Assembly: GCA_017995495.1 (NCBI GenBank)
Contig: JAGOIS010000005.1
Span: forward strand, 1 to 22,645
DNA from: Candidatus Cloacimonadota bacterium
Lineage (GTDB): Bacteria > Cloacimonadota > Cloacimonadia > Cloacimonadales > Cloacimonadaceae
Length of the DNA: 22,645 nt
Direction of reading: 5' to 3'
Part shown: one piece after another, positions 21,891 to 22,645 of the stretch
Layout of the letters: every line of letters starts with the position of its first letter
Numbering within the stretch: the first letter of the stretch is position 1
Translations under genes and position numbers: made by a program
The notes under the pieces: generated by a model
What the model was told of the DNA's origin: nothing
The model's input: only the letters and a program-made list of their open reading frames with translations
The model's database searches: none

Positions 21891-22645
21891 ATGAACCCCG
21901 AACCCAGCCTGAGTCAGCCCGCTTCCGCCCTTGAGGCGGGCAAAGCTGCTCCGGCCGTCTATCTGCATATCCCCTTTTGCCTAGCGCGCTGCCCCTATTG
22001 CAGTTTTTTCAGCCTGCCCTATTCCCGTCAGGAACTGTCCAACTATCTGGACCACATGCTGCAAGAGCTCCGGATCTGGCGTGAACGCGCCCCCTGGCTG
22101 GCCCAGGCCCGTACCCTCTATTTCGGAGGCGGAACCCCCTCCCTGCTGAGTTCCGGGCAGATCAGCGCTGTCTGCGACGCATTTGAGCTCACCGCGGGAG
22201 CGGAGATCACTCTGGAGATCAATCCCATCCAGATCACCTCGTCCTATCTGTCCGCTCTCAGTGAAACCCCGGTAAACCGGCTGTCCATCGGGGTTCAGAG
22301 CCTGAACGACGCGGACCTGGCCTGGCTGGGCAGGCGGCATCGGGCGGCTCAGGTGCCAGATCTGATCAGGCTTTGCCGCGATCACGGCTTTGCCAACCTT
22401 TCCCTGGACCTGATCTATGGCCTGCCCGGATCCGACCCGGGCCAGATTTGCCAAAACCTCGAACGCTATCTTGCCCTGGAACCCGATCACATCTCGGCCT
22501 ATCTGCTCACCCCGGATCCGGACACCCCCCTCGGCCAAAAACTCCGCGCCGGGGAAGAAGGACCTCTTCCGGACGAGGAAAACCTTGCCCGGCAATATCT
22601 TGCCCTCTGCCAAAATCTGCGGAATGCCGGGTTCGAACAATACGA
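21891..22645 (+). CDS. hemW: HemW-type radical SAM protein (partial, C-terminus beyond right edge)
   Basis: 251 codons from ATG 21891 are visible before the window ends. The 4Fe-4S cluster cysteines C30, C34 and C37 form CxxxCxYC. The next residues are SFF, so the fourth cysteine found in true HemN is missing, as in HemW. LYFGGGTPSLL, LEINPI, RLSIGVQSLND and SLDLIYGLPG are the usual SAM-barrel boxes. HemW binds haem and is thought to deliver it to enzymes; it is often misnamed coproporphyrinogen III oxidase. GGGGGTGA lies just before the start, and it probably shares a message with lepB. The first 20 residues are a variable extension. Confidence 0.9.
   Translation, partial: MNPEPSLSQPASALEAGKAAPAVYLHIPFCLARCPYCSFFSLPYSRQELSNYLDHMLQELRIWRERAPWLAQARTLYFGGGTPSLLSSGQISAVCDAFELTAGAEITLEINPIQITSSYLSALSETPVNRLSIGVQSLNDADLAWLGRRHRAAQVPDLIRLCRDHGFANLSLDLIYGLPGSDPGQICQNLERYLALEPDHISAYLLTPDPDTPLGQKLRAGEEGPLPDEENLARQYLALCQNLRNAGFEQY

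Noticed and set aside
19671..21968. A 765-codon open frame on the reverse strand across the alcohol dehydrogenase and signal peptidase genes
   Set aside because: It lies opposite two well-recognised genes with ribosome sites and catalytic motifs. The product has no recognisable domain and is explained by codon bias of the forward genes.
1..22645. CRISPR arrays, insertion sequences, phage genes, rRNA or complete tRNA genes
   Set aside because: No regularly spaced direct repeats, transposase, integrase or structural RNA signatures were seen on either strand.

Overview
The window is bacterial chromosome with tight operons, AAGGAG-type ribosome sites and, by eye, moderately high GC. Two large secreted proteins built from FN3-like, lamin-tail and beta-solenoid modules, a methylmalonyl-CoA epimerase next to a ferredoxin-dependent 2-oxoacid oxidoreductase, and a T2SS/type IV pilus-like cluster together suggest an anaerobic, amino-acid or propionate metabolising Gram-negative of the Cloacimonadota/FCB type. 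That placement is inference from gene content; there is no rRNA or marker gene here to confirm it.

Layout. 1-1851 (-) is the front part of a periplasmic SurA/PpiC-type prolyl isomerase that runs off the left edge. Diverging from it, 2021-3995 (+) is a four-gene cluster: an 83-residue pilin-stalk-like membrane protein, then PilN-, PilO- and PilP/GspC-like genes. 4068-6167 (-) is an M3 zinc oligopeptidase. It ends at a good terminator and has a good promoter at 6202-6230. 6541-9435 (+) is a secreted lamin-tail/FN3 protein with its own terminator. About 500 bases of hairpin-rich sequence without a convincing gene follow. 10001-12499 (-) is a secreted beta-solenoid protein.

12806-17749 (-) is a seven-gene operon: SpoVG-like protein, PLP aminotransferase, korD, korA, korB, korC, methylmalonyl-CoA epimerase, then a strong terminator. 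Read as a pathway, the aminotransferase makes 2-oxoacids from amino acids. KorDABC oxidises a 2-oxoacid to acyl-CoA, reducing ferredoxin. The epimerase connects succinyl-CoA and propionyl-CoA through methylmalonyl-CoA. 17865-18845 (-) is a lipoate-protein ligase.

The right part reads forward: a small PNPOx-fold protein (19113), an iron-type alcohol dehydrogenase (19656), signal peptidase I (20904) and the start of hemW (21891), cut by the right edge.

Most genes are recognisable housekeeping or metabolic types. The least ordinary items are the uncleavable pilin-stalk protein at the head of the PilNOP-like cluster, the FN3 domain split by an inserted lamin-tail domain, the similar C-terminal ends on the two secreted proteins, and the structured non-coding block at 9489-10000.
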